43,631 bases of DNA from Planctomyces sp. (GTDB lineage: Bacteria; Planctomycetota; Planctomycetia; Planctomycetales; Planctomycetaceae): positions 1 through 43,631 of the forward strand of contig SXKJ01000149.1 of the NCBI GenBank assembly GCA_005778115.1. The letters run 5' to 3'. The notes under the pieces were generated by a model, which searched no databases, had not been told where the DNA came from, and saw nothing but the letters and a program-made list of their open reading frames with translations. Positions 18,420 to 26,891 of this stretch are shown one piece after another (the first letter of the stretch is position 1; each line of letters starts with the position of its first letter). The position numbers and the translations under genes are program-made.

Positions 18420-18711
18420 GATGGCGGCAATGACCGAGCCGAATGCCTGTTTGGCTCTCTCGTGCGACTGAGAGTCGCAACCTGGCAGTTTCCCAAGACG
18501 AGCTGTCACACAACACCGACGATCGCACGAATACTGTTCCGCACTCATGGGATTCTGATAGCGCAAAATCGTCTTGACCCTTTTTGAGAGGTTCTCGTAC
18601 TGTCCTTGCCCCTTCTGAATTTTGATGTCGCTCTCCGCGGCAACCAATCCTTTTCTGCCCCTCCTGTCTTCTTCCCGCCTGACATTCACATCCCCCGGAA
18701 AGGCCCTGTCG

Positions 18712-19860
18712 ATGACCCACGTTGGTCGCGATCCGTTGGCTTTGTCTGCTCGACGACGTCCATCGCTTTGGCGATTCGGCTGCGCCTTGAGCTTGGTGGC
18801 GGCCAGTTGCGGACTGACGGGCTGCGTGTCGGACGACATCTATCCCGCCAGTGAATTGCCGGGCCCTTTGCAGGCGGCGCATGTGGAGAATCCCAAAACT
18901 CTGGAGCTGATTCGGCTGGCGAATGGAACGTACAACAACGAACTCATCGCGGCGGATGACGTGCTGGAGGTCAACATTCTTGCGGGGCTGAACCCCAAGG
19001 ATAACCCGCCGACGATGCAACCGCGTGTCAGCAAAAATGGAGTGATCACGTTGCCAGAAGTCGGTGACGTCAACGTCGCGGGCTTGGATTTGGAGTCCGC
19101 CGAATCGGCGATCGCGACTGCGTGTGTGCAACGACAGATCTATCGTCGGCCTCACGTCACCGTCGCGATGCGACGACAGGCGACGAATCGCGTGATGGTC
19201 GCGTCGGGGGTGAAGAACCCCGGTTATTACAACTTGCCTCGCGGTAGTTCTGACATTCTCAGTGCGTTGGTCGCGGCCGGAGGACTCTCCGAGGACGCGG
19301 GAACCAACGTCGAGGTTCGCAATCCGAGCGGCGGTTCGGTCATCCCCGATCGAATCGCTCAGGGACTGGGGCCGTCGGGGAATGTGACGAATGTCGGGCA
19401 TACGCAGTCAGCGCCCACGGGGCAGCGAACTGGTCCGTCGTCGTTCAAGATTGATCTGGTCTCAGCCACGAAGAGCGGACAAGCGGCCGCACCGTTGGGC
19501 GACGGCGCAATCGTGACGGTCGAACGGCGTGATCCAGAATCCATTCAGGTCACGGGGCTGGTTCATAAGCCAGGCGAAATCAAATACCCGATCGGTACCG
19601 AACTGCGACTTTTGGATGCCATCTCGCAGGCGGGTTGGACCAGCAATCAAGGGGCGAACAAGGTCTACATCATTCGGAGCACCCCTCGGCAGATAGTCAT
19701 TCAAGCCAGTCTGCGCGAAGCGAAAAAGAATCCCAACGAAAACATCCGGCTGGCACCGGGTGACGTCGTCTCTGTGGAGCAAACACCAACAACCGTGCTC
19801 ATCGACACGCTGCACTTGATCCGCTTCGCGGTGGGAACGTCGTTGAATACGTTGTTCTAA
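18712..19860 (+). CDS. Polysaccharide export lipoprotein (Wza-like, SLBB)
   Basis: 382 residues. A lipoprotein signal peptide ends at the lipobox G-L-T-G-C (Cys near residue 38). A Poly_export domain follows (D-D-V-L-E-V-N-I near 85, P-R-V-S-K-N-G-V-I-T-L-P-E-V-G near 105), then SLBB repeats (V-A-S-G-V-K-N-P-G-Y-Y-N-L near 165; V-T-G-L-V-H-K-P-G-E-I-K near 282). The family forms the outer-membrane exit channel for capsular or exopolysaccharide. The ATG at 18712 has GGAAAGG 8 bases upstream; the upstream in-frame ATG near 18622 would bury the signal peptide and is rejected. First gene of an operon with the Wzz/BY-kinase and the polymerase-like gene. Confidence 0.92.
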   Translation: MTHVGRDPLALSARRRPSLWRFGCALSLVAASCGLTGCVSDDIYPASELPGPLQAAHVENPKTLELIRLANGTYNNELIAADDVLEVNILAGLNPKDNPPTMQPRVSKNGVITLPEVGDVNVAGLDLESAESAIATACVQRQIYRRPHVTVAMRRQATNRVMVASGVKNPGYYNLPRGSSDILSALVAAGGLSEDAGTNVEVRNPSGGSVIPDRIAQGLGPSGNVTNVGHTQSAPTGQRTGPSSFKIDLVSATKSGQAAAPLGDGAIVTVERRDPESIQVTGLVHKPGEIKYPIGTELRLLDAISQAGWTSNQGANKVYIIRSTPRQIVIQASLREAKKNPNENIRLAPGDVVSVEQTPTTVLIDTLHLIRFAVGTSLNTLF

Positions 19861-19867
19861 AAGAAAC

Positions 19868-19998
19868 GGCTCTCCGCCATTCGAGTTGAAGACGATTTCG
19901 TGAGCCGCAAGGCGCTAGCCGCGGGTCGAGGAAAAGAACCCGCGGCTAGCGCCTTGCGGCTCACAAGACACAGAAAACAACGCGAATGGCGGAGAGCC
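19868..19998. repeat. Composite palindromic element, copy B
   Basis: Outer inverted repeat GGCTCTCCGCCATTCG (19868-19883) with its reverse complement at 19983-19998, and an inner palindrome with perfect 27-base arms (19900-19926 and 19938-19964). The inner arm is the same as in copy A (15844-15973). It sits between the export lipoprotein and kinase genes of one operon. Confidence 0.92.
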
Positions 19999-20081
19999 AA
20001 AGACACTTTGTCCCAACGTAGCCGAACTCGTGAGAGTTTGGACCGAAGTCTCACGACTTCGGCGACAAGGAAGCGTGGTCT

Positions 20082-22415
20082 ATGAATTCCGAGGCCCCCC
20101 AGCCCACAGCGGCTCCGATGCTCAACACGGCCAATGTGATGGCTGGTGCGATCCGTTTTCTGCACGCGGTGCGAGTCCGTCGCGGCACGTTGCTGGCCGC
20201 GCTCTTGATCAGCATTGTGTTGGGGGCGGCCTATTACGCGACCGCTACCCGGATGTACGACGCTCACGCGCAGGTCAACATCGTGCAGAGCGAGCGTGAC
20301 AACAGCAAATTTGAAGGCAGCTCGAAGTCGAGATCGGTCGGCAACGACGTCTTTCAGTTCATGGCGACGTATCAGCGGATCATGGTCAGCGATCGAGTCC
20401 TTCGTGCCGCTCTGAAAGATTTGCCAAAAGAGTATCGAGTGGATTTCAACGGCCTCCCGCCGGAAACGTGGCCCAACACTCTGAAAAACAACGTTGCCGT
20501 GACCAATGAACGCGGCACGACGCTGTTGGATGTTCGTTATCGCTCACGCGATCCCAAGGCGGCCGCGTTCATCGTCACACGGATCGTCAACGAGTACGTC
20601 AACTTCATTAACGCTCAGGAAAACAAGACGAACCAAAATGCGTTGCAGACGTTGATCGAGCATCGCAACGAGACCAATCGCAAACTCGATGAGAAAAACG
20701 CCGAGTTCCTCAGCCTGCAAAGCGAGGCGGGGGTGTTCGACCTGGAAGGCAAGAGCATCAATCTTCCGGTCGCTCGGATGATTGAATTGAACAAGGCGCT
20801 GGTCGAAACGCAGCGGCAGACTCTGGAGGCCTGGGCCTTTTTGCAGACCGTTCAGCAAGCGGTGCAGTCCGGGCAGAACATGCAGCAGTTCTTGTTTCAG
20901 GCGGTGGAGTCCCTGGGGGCCTCGATCCTCGCGAAGCAAATGGGGTTGAGCGAACAAGACGCTTGGGCCGTCGCCAAGATGAATGAGGAGTTGTTGAGCA
21001 AACGGACAGAACTGGCCAATCGCCAGCAAGCTCTGGGGCCGAACAACCCCGTGATCTTGCAGTTGCAGCAGGAGGTGCGTGCTCAGCAAGAGTTCGTGAG
21101 CAGCTATTTCCAGCAGACCAAGTCGAACCTGCTGGCGAATTCCTCGGACCTGGGGCCGCAGTTGTTGGTGCTGGCTCAGCAGCGCTATCAGATCGCCAAT
21201 TCGCGTCTGCAAGCGCTGCAACAACAGTTCGATCGCGAACGTGAGGTGGCCTCCAGTCAAAACACGTTGATGGCCCGGCTGGCAATCGTTGATCTCGATC
21301 GCCGCCGCTTGCAGGCGGATATCGAGGACACGCAGTCGGGAATCAGCAAGCTGGAACTCGTCGATGGAGGCGGGATCAAGTTTTCTCAAACCAAAGACGC
21401 GCAACCCAGCCGATTGCCATCTTCCCCGCGTTTGGTGTTGGTCGTGGCGGTCTGCCTGGTGCTTGGAGTCGGCAGCGGGTTGGGGCTGATCTATGTCCTG
21501 GACCTGCTCGACGATCGCTTCCGCTCGCCGGATGAATTGCGAATGCAACTGGGAGTCCCGGTGCTGGCGATGGTGCGTGCCATGCCCGCGACCGGCGAGT
21601 CTGGTGTTGATGCCGTTCAATGTCACTCCAAACCCAATGGGGTCGAGACCGAAGCCTTCCGCACGCTTCGCACACAGATCGCGTTCGCGGATCGTCAATG
21701 TCAGCGCATCGTTGTCACCAGCACGGAACCGGGGGACGGCAAGACGACCGTCATGTCGAATCTCGCGGTCGTGTTCGCTCAGTCGGGCAAGAAGACGCTG
21801 CTCATCGACGCCGACATGCGCCGTCCCGGTATGACCGCGCTGCTGAACCTCAAAGGTCAGCAAGGACTCTCGCAAGTGCTTCGCGACGAGCGGCCGATGT
21901 CGGTGTGTGTGCCTGAGAATGTTTACTCACAGGTCGTCCCCGGATTGGATGTGATCCCGTCTGGCTCGCGGCCGAGCAATCCCGCCGAACTGCTGGCGAG
22001 CGATCGGTTCTCCGAATTGCTGGCTTGGGCGGAAACGCAGTACGACCAAATCCTGGTGGATGCTCCGCCGGTGCTGGCGGTCGCGGACCCGATCATCATC
22101 GGCCGCATGGTCGATGCCGCCGTGCTGGTCGTGCGACCGGACAAGAACCGCCGCCGCATGGTCATCCGAGCCACCGAAGCCTTCGCGGCTGTTGAAGTCA
22201 ACTTGCTGGGCGTCGTCGTCAATCATCTCTCCAGCGACACCTCCGGCGACTACTACGGCTACGGCTATGGCTACGGTTACGGCTATGGATATGGCTATGG
22301 CTACAACTACGGCCACGACGAAGCGAACGCCGCAGGCGAAACGATCGCCGAGACCGAACCGTCCGACGAAGAGACTCTCACGGAGGAGACCCCGGAGCTA
22401 CGTCGCGCGGCTTGA
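20082..22415 (+). CDS. Polysaccharide co-polymerase / bacterial tyrosine kinase (Wzz-BY-kinase)
   Basis: 777 residues. An N-terminal Wzz domain with a first membrane helix near 36-58 is followed by a long periplasmic coiled-coil region (about 170-440) and a second membrane helix near 450-475. A cytoplasmic CpsD/Wzc-type kinase domain follows: Walker A T-E-P-G-D-G-K-T-T near 549, Walker A' L-L-I-D-A-D-M-R-R-P near 573 and Walker B I-L-V-D-A-P-P near 656. The tail holds a tyrosine cluster built as (G-Y)n, residues about 722-744, the expected autophosphorylation site. The family controls polymer length and export together with Wza and Wzy. ATG at 20082 has AAGGAAG about 9 bases upstream. It lies 221 bp after the export lipoprotein gene, the gap being filled by a palindrome. 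Confidence 0.95.
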   Translation: MNSEAPQPTAAPMLNTANVMAGAIRFLHAVRVRRGTLLAALLISIVLGAAYYATATRMYDAHAQVNIVQSERDNSKFEGSSKSRSVGNDVFQFMATYQRIMVSDRVLRAALKDLPKEYRVDFNGLPPETWPNTLKNNVAVTNERGTTLLDVRYRSRDPKAAAFIVTRIVNEYVNFINAQENKTNQNALQTLIEHRNETNRKLDEKNAEFLSLQSEAGVFDLEGKSINLPVARMIELNKALVETQRQTLEAWAFLQTVQQAVQSGQNMQQFLFQAVESLGASILAKQMGLSEQDAWAVAKMNEELLSKRTELANRQQALGPNNPVILQLQQEVRAQQEFVSSYFQQTKSNLLANSSDLGPQLLVLAQQRYQIANSRLQALQQQFDREREVASSQNTLMARLAIVDLDRRRLQADIEDTQSGISKLELVDGGGIKFSQTKDAQPSRLPSSPRLVLVVAVCLVLGVGSGLGLIYVLDLLDDRFRSPDELRMQLGVPVLAMVRAMPATGESGVDAVQCHSKPNGVETEAFRTLRTQIAFADRQCQRIVVTSTEPGDGKTTVMSNLAVVFAQSGKKTLLIDADMRRPGMTALLNLKGQQGLSQVLRDERPMSVCVPENVYSQVVPGLDVIPSGSRPSNPAELLASDRFSELLAWAETQYDQILVDAPPVLAVADPIIIGRMVDAAVLVVRPDKNRRRMVIRATEAFAAVEVNLLGVVVNHLSSDTSGDYYGYGYGYGYGYGYGYGYNYGHDEANAAGETIAETEPSDEETLTEETPELRRAA
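22248..22311 (+). repeat. Hexanucleotide tandem repeat encoding the (Gly-Tyr)n tail
   Basis: About ten degenerate copies of GGCTAY encode alternating Gly and Tyr. The unit is 6 bases, so slippage would change tail length by G-Y pairs without breaking the frame. Confidence 0.9.
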
Positions 22416-22426
22416 CGAACATTTCA

Positions 22427-22498
22427 GGCGAGCGGGGTGGCGTCAGCTCCCCGGTGTCTTCGATGCAGAACCGGGGGGCTGACGCCGCCCCGCTCGCC
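22427..22498. repeat. Palindromic element (GGCGAGCGGGG family), copy 1
   Basis: 29-base arms: 22427-22455, beginning GGCGAGCGGGGTGGCGTCAG, and 22470-22498, with a 14-base loop. It lies between the kinase and polymerase genes. Related copies are at 34365-34448 and 35330-35402. Confidence 0.9.
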
Positions 22499-22519
22499 AA
22501 ACTGCTTTTGAGGTGAATC

Positions 22520-25261
22520 ATGAATAGGACCGATGGGACTCATACGACGTATACGACTCATCAGTCCCATTCGGCTGACGACGACACGCTCGACACCGCG
22601 TTGGAACGCGGGTGCCGCTGGATGATCGACGCCGCGCTGGCCGCGTGTGTGTTCGCCGTCCCCTGTTTGCTGGGTGGCCGCATCGCACTGGGACAATGCG
22701 TGCTGGCCGTCAGCGCGGCGGTCGCGGCGTTGGCGTGGTCGGTTAGTGTCTTGTGCGGTCGTCGACCAACGTGGACTGTCACCTATGTCGAACCGCTGTT
22801 GCTGGCGGTCATTGGAGTCGGACTGCTGCAAGTCACTCCGCTGCCGCCAGGGCTGTTGCGATTTGTGTCTCCTCAGCACGGCAAGTTGCTGCCATTGTGG
22901 TCGGGAGATGCCGAAGTCGCCGGATCGTTGGGAGCTTGGCAGACTCTTTCATTGAATGTCGGAGAGACTCGGCAGGCGATGATCATCGGATTGAGCTACG
23001 TCGCGTTGTTCTTCGTGGCAGCGCAGCGGCTGCGGCGAGTCGGTGATATCGAACGTCTGTTGAAATGGATCGCGGCCTCGACCGGATTGATGGCGCTGTT
23101 CGGGGTCGTGCAATGGCTGACGAGCAACGGCAATTTCTTTTGGTTCTACGATTACCCGCTGACGACCTCCGGCCAGCGAATGAAGGGGGCGTTCACGAAT
23201 CGGAATCACTTCGCAGAGTTTTTGGCGCTGGGCTGTGCTCCGTTGCTGTGGTGGATTCTGAAGGTGCTCGAACAACGCTCGGTCACAAGCCACAGCTTCG
23301 GGCGTGCTGAGTCTCGCAACAATCACGACACGCTGCTCGGTGGCTTGTTGTTGTTACTGGGAGTGTTGGTCTTCGCGGCATTGTTCTCGCTGTCGCGCGG
23401 TGGAACGGTGGCACTGAGCGTGTCGATGGTGGTGATGCTCGGCTTGCTGTTCCGCGCCGGCCGGTTGTCGGGCCGAGTGGTCAGCGTCTTGCTGGGGATC
23501 TCGTTGATTGCCGGCAGCCTGTTCCTGGCGTTTGGTTCCGACAAGGTGGTCGATCGGCTCGACAACTGGGAATCGGATGAACGGCTGGCGGTGTGGGATG
23601 CGAACTGGCAAATCATCCGCGACTTCCCGTTGTTTGGAACGGGTCTGGGAAGTCATGCGGAAGCGTGTCCGATGTATTACGACCCACCGTTCGGCGACGT
23701 GGAATTCACTCACGCCGAGAATTCGTACTTGCAAGTCGCATCCGAGTGTGGCGTGCTTGGCCTGAGCTTGGCGTTACTGGCGATCGGCTGCTGCATGACG
23801 TGGTGCTGGCGAACGATTCGCTCGCGAGCTGATGTGCGAATCCGCGTGTTATCGGCGGCGGTGACGGCCGGCTTGGCGGCGAATCTGGTTCATGCCCTCG
23901 TGGATTTCTCCTGGTTCGTGCCGGGCTTGATGGTGATCGTCGTTCTGCTGGCGGCGTGTGCTAGGCGGTTGGATCAGTTGGCGACCAGCCGTAGTGCAGA
24001 AGGCTCGCCTGCATCTTCTAAAAACAGTGCAGGCGAGCCGCCTGCACTACGGGCAACCGCCACTCCCATGCCACGCGGCTTGGGCTTCGCGGCGGCGGCG
24101 ATCACGGTCGCATGCTCGTTATGGGCGCAGCCGCACTTGCAACAGCATGCACAGGGCGAGCCGCACTGGTTCGATTACCTGCGGTTGGCACTGCCTCAAA
24201 AGGGAATGGTGGCGACGACTTCAGACGACACCGAAGTAACCGAGGACGAACGGACTTCTCAGTTCAAGCAACGGCTGGCGGCGCTGAACGCGACCGTGAA
24301 GCTCGATCCGTCGCACGCGCGAGCTCAGTTGCGGTTGGCTTCGGCGTATCTCGCGGCATTCGATCACTTGCAGCAACAAAGCGACGATCCGATGTCGCTG
24401 TCGCAACTGCGCGACGCGGCCCAAGCAGCGCAGTTCGAGTCGGTCGAGGCGATGCGCGAATGGCTGGACCGCGCGGTCGGAAAGAACGTGAAATATCTCG
24501 ATGCGGCCGCTCGGCACGCGAAGAAGGGAGTGCAGCTTTGCCCGTTGCAGGGGCAAGCCTACGTCCACTTGGCCGAACTGCGATTCCTGGAGGATCTTGC
24601 TCCGCAGCATGGAACGGCGCTGTTACGGCAAGCTCAATTGGTCCGTCCGCAATCGGCGACGGTGCAGTTTGCTGTGGGACGCCAGCACTGGCTCGATGGA
24701 CAAGTTGAGAAGGCCCTGGAGTCGTGGAAGCTCGCGTTTCATCAAGACAAGAATTCGCAGGAGCAAATCCTGACACTGTTGGTCGGAAACGTGCCGGCAC
24801 CGGTGATCCTCAACAGCCTCCAGCCGGACCTTACGGCGTTGCAGCGTTTGGAGGCCCGCTACTTCAACGATCAGCATCCGCTCGCGGAACATCCCGTGGT
24901 CGCGCGAGCCTATGCGGAAGCGTTGAAGAAAGAACTCGCGAACCCGGAATGCGATCAGCCGGTCGAACGGATGATCGCTGCGGCCGCCGTTTACAACCGT
25001 CTGGACGACACCGAGGCGACGGAAGCCTGCCTGCGTCGCGCGCTGGAGATCGACCGCTCGTCATTCGCCGCCCGCAAGATGTACGGCGTGTTTTTGTACG
25101 AGCACGCGGAGTACGCGAAAGCCTCCGAACATCTCAATTGGTGCGTGCGGATGGCTCCCAACGACCGTTGGCTGCGCGGTATCGCCGAGGATGCTCTCGA
25201 CCAGAGTTCGCGAACCATTCAACCCGCCGGCTTTGAATCACGCAGCCGCATCCGCCGCTGA
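22520..25261 (+). CDS. O-antigen ligase / Wzy-like polymerase with C-terminal TPR region
   Basis: 913 residues. About ten to twelve hydrophobic segments fill residues 35-480. The Wzy_C/O-antigen ligase region includes G-A-F-T-N-R-N-H-F-A-E-F near 225, the loop L-F-G-T-G-L-G-S-H near 370 and H-A-E-N-S-Y-L-Q near 400, which in this family lie in the periplasmic catalytic loop. From about 570 the protein is soluble and helical with TPR-like repeats (A-R-A-Q-L-R-L-A-S-A-Y-L near 595; A-E-A-C-L-R-R-A-L-E-I-D near 835). ATG at 22520 has GAGGTGA upstream. A GTAG palindrome (23991-24050) lies in frame between the two parts. Third gene of the polysaccharide operon; polymerase or ligase cannot be distinguished by sequence alone. 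Confidence 0.88.
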   Translation: MNRTDGTHTTYTTHQSHSADDDTLDTALERGCRWMIDAALAACVFAVPCLLGGRIALGQCVLAVSAAVAALAWSVSVLCGRRPTWTVTYVEPLLLAVIGVGLLQVTPLPPGLLRFVSPQHGKLLPLWSGDAEVAGSLGAWQTLSLNVGETRQAMIIGLSYVALFFVAAQRLRRVGDIERLLKWIAASTGLMALFGVVQWLTSNGNFFWFYDYPLTTSGQRMKGAFTNRNHFAEFLALGCAPLLWWILKVLEQRSVTSHSFGRAESRNNHDTLLGGLLLLLGVLVFAALFSLSRGGTVALSVSMVVMLGLLFRAGRLSGRVVSVLLGISLIAGSLFLAFGSDKVVDRLDNWESDERLAVWDANWQIIRDFPLFGTGLGSHAEACPMYYDPPFGDVEFTHAENSYLQVASECGVLGLSLALLAIGCCMTWCWRTIRSRADVRIRVLSAAVTAGLAANLVHALVDFSWFVPGLMVIVVLLAACARRLDQLATSRSAEGSPASSKNSAGEPPALRATATPMPRGLGFAAAAITVACSLWAQPHLQQHAQGEPHWFDYLRLALPQKGMVATTSDDTEVTEDERTSQFKQRLAALNATVKLDPSHARAQLRLASAYLAAFDHLQQQSDDPMSLSQLRDAAQAAQFESVEAMREWLDRAVGKNVKYLDAAARHAKKGVQLCPLQGQAYVHLAELRFLEDLAPQHGTALLRQAQLVRPQSATVQFAVGRQHWLDGQVEKALESWKLAFHQDKNSQEQILTLLVGNVPAPVILNSLQPDLTALQRLEARYFNDQHPLAEHPVVARAYAEALKKELANPECDQPVERMIAAAAVYNRLDDTEATEACLRRALEIDRSSFAARKMYGVFLYEHAEYAKASEHLNWCVRMAPNDRWLRGIAEDALDQSSRTIQPAGFESRSRIRR
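23991..24050. repeat. GTAG-type REP/BIME-like element inside the polymerase gene
   Basis: Starts GTAG and ends CTAC, with 23-base arms (23991-24013, 24028-24050) differing at two positions. The right arm is itself a hairpin (TGCAGGC, loop GAGCC, GCCTGCA). It encodes a linker around E-G-S-P-A-S-S-K-N-S-A-G-E between the membrane and TPR parts. Confidence 0.87.
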
Positions 25262-25324
25262 GCCTTGCCGTCCCGGCCTACTCCTGTTCCGCTGTGGGCG
25301 CGCTGTCCGCAGGCAATTTAGAGA

Positions 25325-26224
25325 ATGGTCATGCGATTCACTCTGACGGCTTTCTTCGTGCTCTTACTGACTGACTTGCTACACGCCGAAGATGGGTTGG
25401 ACGCTCGCTTGCGTCCGTTGATTGACGCTCACAAAGGCGAGGTCGCGATCGCCGTAAAGCATCTGAAAACCCGCGAGGCATTTCAGCACCGGGCCGACGA
25501 GCCAATTCCGACCGCGAGCCTCATCAAACTCCCCGTGATGGTCGAGGTCTACCAGCAAGCCCACGACGGCAAGCTGAAACTGACTGACCCAATCACGCTG
25601 CGGAAGGAAGACAAAGTCCCCGGTAGTGGCATCCTGTCAGCGCACTTCAGCGAAGGAGCGTCGTTCCCAGTGGTCGATGCCGTACGGCTGATGATCGCGT
25701 TCTCGGACAACACCGCGACGAATCTTGTCGTGGACAGGATTGGCTTACCCGCGACCGCCACGCGCATGGAACAACTCGGCTTCCCGAACACGAAGCTGCA
25801 CTCGAAAGTCTTCAAACGCGAGACCTCCGTCTTTCCCGAACGGAGCGAGAAGTTCGGACTCGGTTCCACCACGGCCAGCGAGATGGTCGGCCTGTTGGAG
25901 CAACTGCACGCCGAGAAACTCGTCAGCCCGGAAGCCTCGAATGCGATGCTGGAGCACCTCAAGAAATGCGACGACAAAGAGAAGTTCCCGCGACTACTTC
26001 CGGCCGGAACGGTCGTCGCCCACAAGACCGGTTCCGTGAATGAGGCCCGCACAGACGCTGGAATCATTTTCTCACCGAGCGGACCGATCGCGGTGTGTGT
26101 CCTGACCGCCAAGAACGCGGACAAATCCTGGACGGCAGACAACTCCGGAAATCGGCTGTGTGCGACGGTTGCTCGAGAAGTCTTTTCCCATTTCAATCCC
26201 GCCCCAAGCCCTTCCGAGAAGTGA
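25325..26224 (+). CDS. Serine beta-lactamase-like hydrolase (class A fold)
   Basis: 299 residues. A signal peptide ends near H-A-E (residue 21). The three class A motifs are present and well spaced: S65-L-I-K68 (nucleophile and Lys), S127-D-N129 and K234-T-G236. A Glu at 166 (K-R-E-T) falls near the position of the family's general base, but the usual E-x-x-L-N pattern around it is not clear, so beta-lactam hydrolysis is not proven; a D,D-peptidase or other envelope hydrolase is possible. The ATG at 25325 (M-V-M-R-F-T) and a second at 25331 are both possible starts. Monocistronic, 63 bp after the polysaccharide operon. Confidence 0.88.
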   Translation: MVMRFTLTAFFVLLLTDLLHAEDGLDARLRPLIDAHKGEVAIAVKHLKTREAFQHRADEPIPTASLIKLPVMVEVYQQAHDGKLKLTDPITLRKEDKVPGSGILSAHFSEGASFPVVDAVRLMIAFSDNTATNLVVDRIGLPATATRMEQLGFPNTKLHSKVFKRETSVFPERSEKFGLGSTTASEMVGLLEQLHAEKLVSPEASNAMLEHLKKCDDKEKFPRLLPAGTVVAHKTGSVNEARTDAGIIFSPSGPIAVCVLTAKNADKSWTADNSGNRLCATVAREVFSHFNPAPSPSEK

Positions 26225-26256
26225 CGACCGTTATTGGGAAAGAGTTAGTTGGTTAG

Positions 26257-26517
26257 ATGCCTCGAGTCTCCGAGTTCTATGGCATCGCGATCTACATGTA
26301 CTACAACGACCACGCTCCGCCGCACTTTCATGCTGAGTACGGTGAGGATGAGGGGCAATTTACGATTGAAACACTGGAACTCCTGGTCGGCAATCTGCCT
26401 CGACGTTCCAAATCTCTCGTCTTGGAGTGGGCATCCATGTATCGTGATGACCTGCGGGAGAATTGGGATCTGGCTCGCGATGGCCTGCCACTCAAATGGA
26501 TTCCGCCGCTGGATTGA
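26257..26517 (+). CDS. DUF4160 domain protein
   Basis: 86 residues covering the whole DUF4160 domain: M-P-R-V-S-E-F-Y-G-I-A-I-Y-M-Y, then N-D-H-A-P-P-H-F-H-A-E-Y (residues about 17-28) and D-L-R-E-N-W-D-L-A near 65. The conserved His-rich H-x-P-P-H-F-H segment is typical. Cytoplasmic, function unknown. It is followed 21 bp later by a DUF2442 gene; these two families are commonly neighbours and have been proposed as a toxin-antitoxin-like pair, but nothing in the sequence shows toxicity. Confidence 0.88.
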   Translation: MPRVSEFYGIAIYMYYNDHAPPHFHAEYGEDEGQFTIETLELLVGNLPRRSKSLVLEWASMYRDDLRENWDLARDGLPLKWIPPLD

Positions 26518-26538
26518 ATTGGATTGGGAGCCTCGCCG

Positions 26539-26829
26539 ATGCGTTCGATGATTCGAGTCAAGCAGGTCGTGCCGTTGGACCGGTTCGTCGTGCGCTTGTC
26601 GTTCACCGATGGCACTCAGCGCGAGATCGACCTCGAACCGTTTCTACACGGCCCGATTTTCGAACCAATGCGGCATGATCGCGACGAGTTTCTCAAAGTG
26701 CTCGTGGACTCGCGCGCAGGCACGATTGTCTGGCCCAACGGGGCGGACATCGATCCCGATGTCTTGTATCTCGGGCTGCAACCGGCGTGGCGTGAATTGC
26801 CGAACTTGGCCGCTCAGGCGATGGTGTGA
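26539..26829 (+). CDS. DUF2442 domain protein
   Basis: 96 residues from the ATG at 26539, chosen because GGAG lies about 8 bases upstream; the frame is open from a TTG at 26524. The domain runs from R-V-K-Q-V-V-P-L-D to P-D-V-L-Y-L, with F-T-D-G-T-Q-R-E-I-D-L near 25 and V-W-P-N-G-A-D-I-D-P-D near 70, which are typical of DUF2442. No signal peptide. Probably co-transcribed with the DUF4160 gene before it. Confidence 0.88.
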   Translation: MRSMIRVKQVVPLDRFVVRLSFTDGTQREIDLEPFLHGPIFEPMRHDRDEFLKVLVDSRAGTIVWPNGADIDPDVLYLGLQPAWRELPNLAAQAMV

Positions 26830-26891
26830 TGCTATTGTGGTACACCATCTGACAAGTCATTTTTTCAACACACAACAAGGGACAACAACTC

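Larger units (their letters stand above)
17993..18711. other. Long divergent spacer with palindromes, upstream of the exopolysaccharide operon
   Basis: About 720 bp between lnt (minus) and the export lipoprotein gene (plus). It holds two degenerate inverted repeats (18154-18247 and 18356-18419) and otherwise no gene I can support; the ORFs through it lack family-like sequence. The promoter of the polysaccharide operon should lie here, probably after 18420, but I cannot pick it out. Confidence 0.55.

Noticed and set aside
18622-18711. Earlier start of the polysaccharide export lipoprotein
   Set aside because: It would put about 30 residues before the lipoprotein signal; the ATG at 18712 has a ribosome binding site and gives a normal signal peptide.
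18319-19401. 360-residue minus-strand ORF across the operon promoter region and export lipoprotein gene
   Set aside because: It overlaps the well-supported Wza-like gene and palindromes, and reads as low-complexity Arg/Gln-rich sequence.
20544-21875. 443-residue minus-strand ORF opposite the BY-kinase gene
   Set aside because: Antisense to a strongly supported gene, with a Leu/Gln/Arg-rich composition and no family-like motif; typical of high-GC shadow frames.
22427-22498. Intergenic palindromes as Rho-independent terminators
   Set aside because: Arms are 23-29 bases, loops are 9-28 bases, and no T-run follows on either strand; similar elements also lie inside coding genes.
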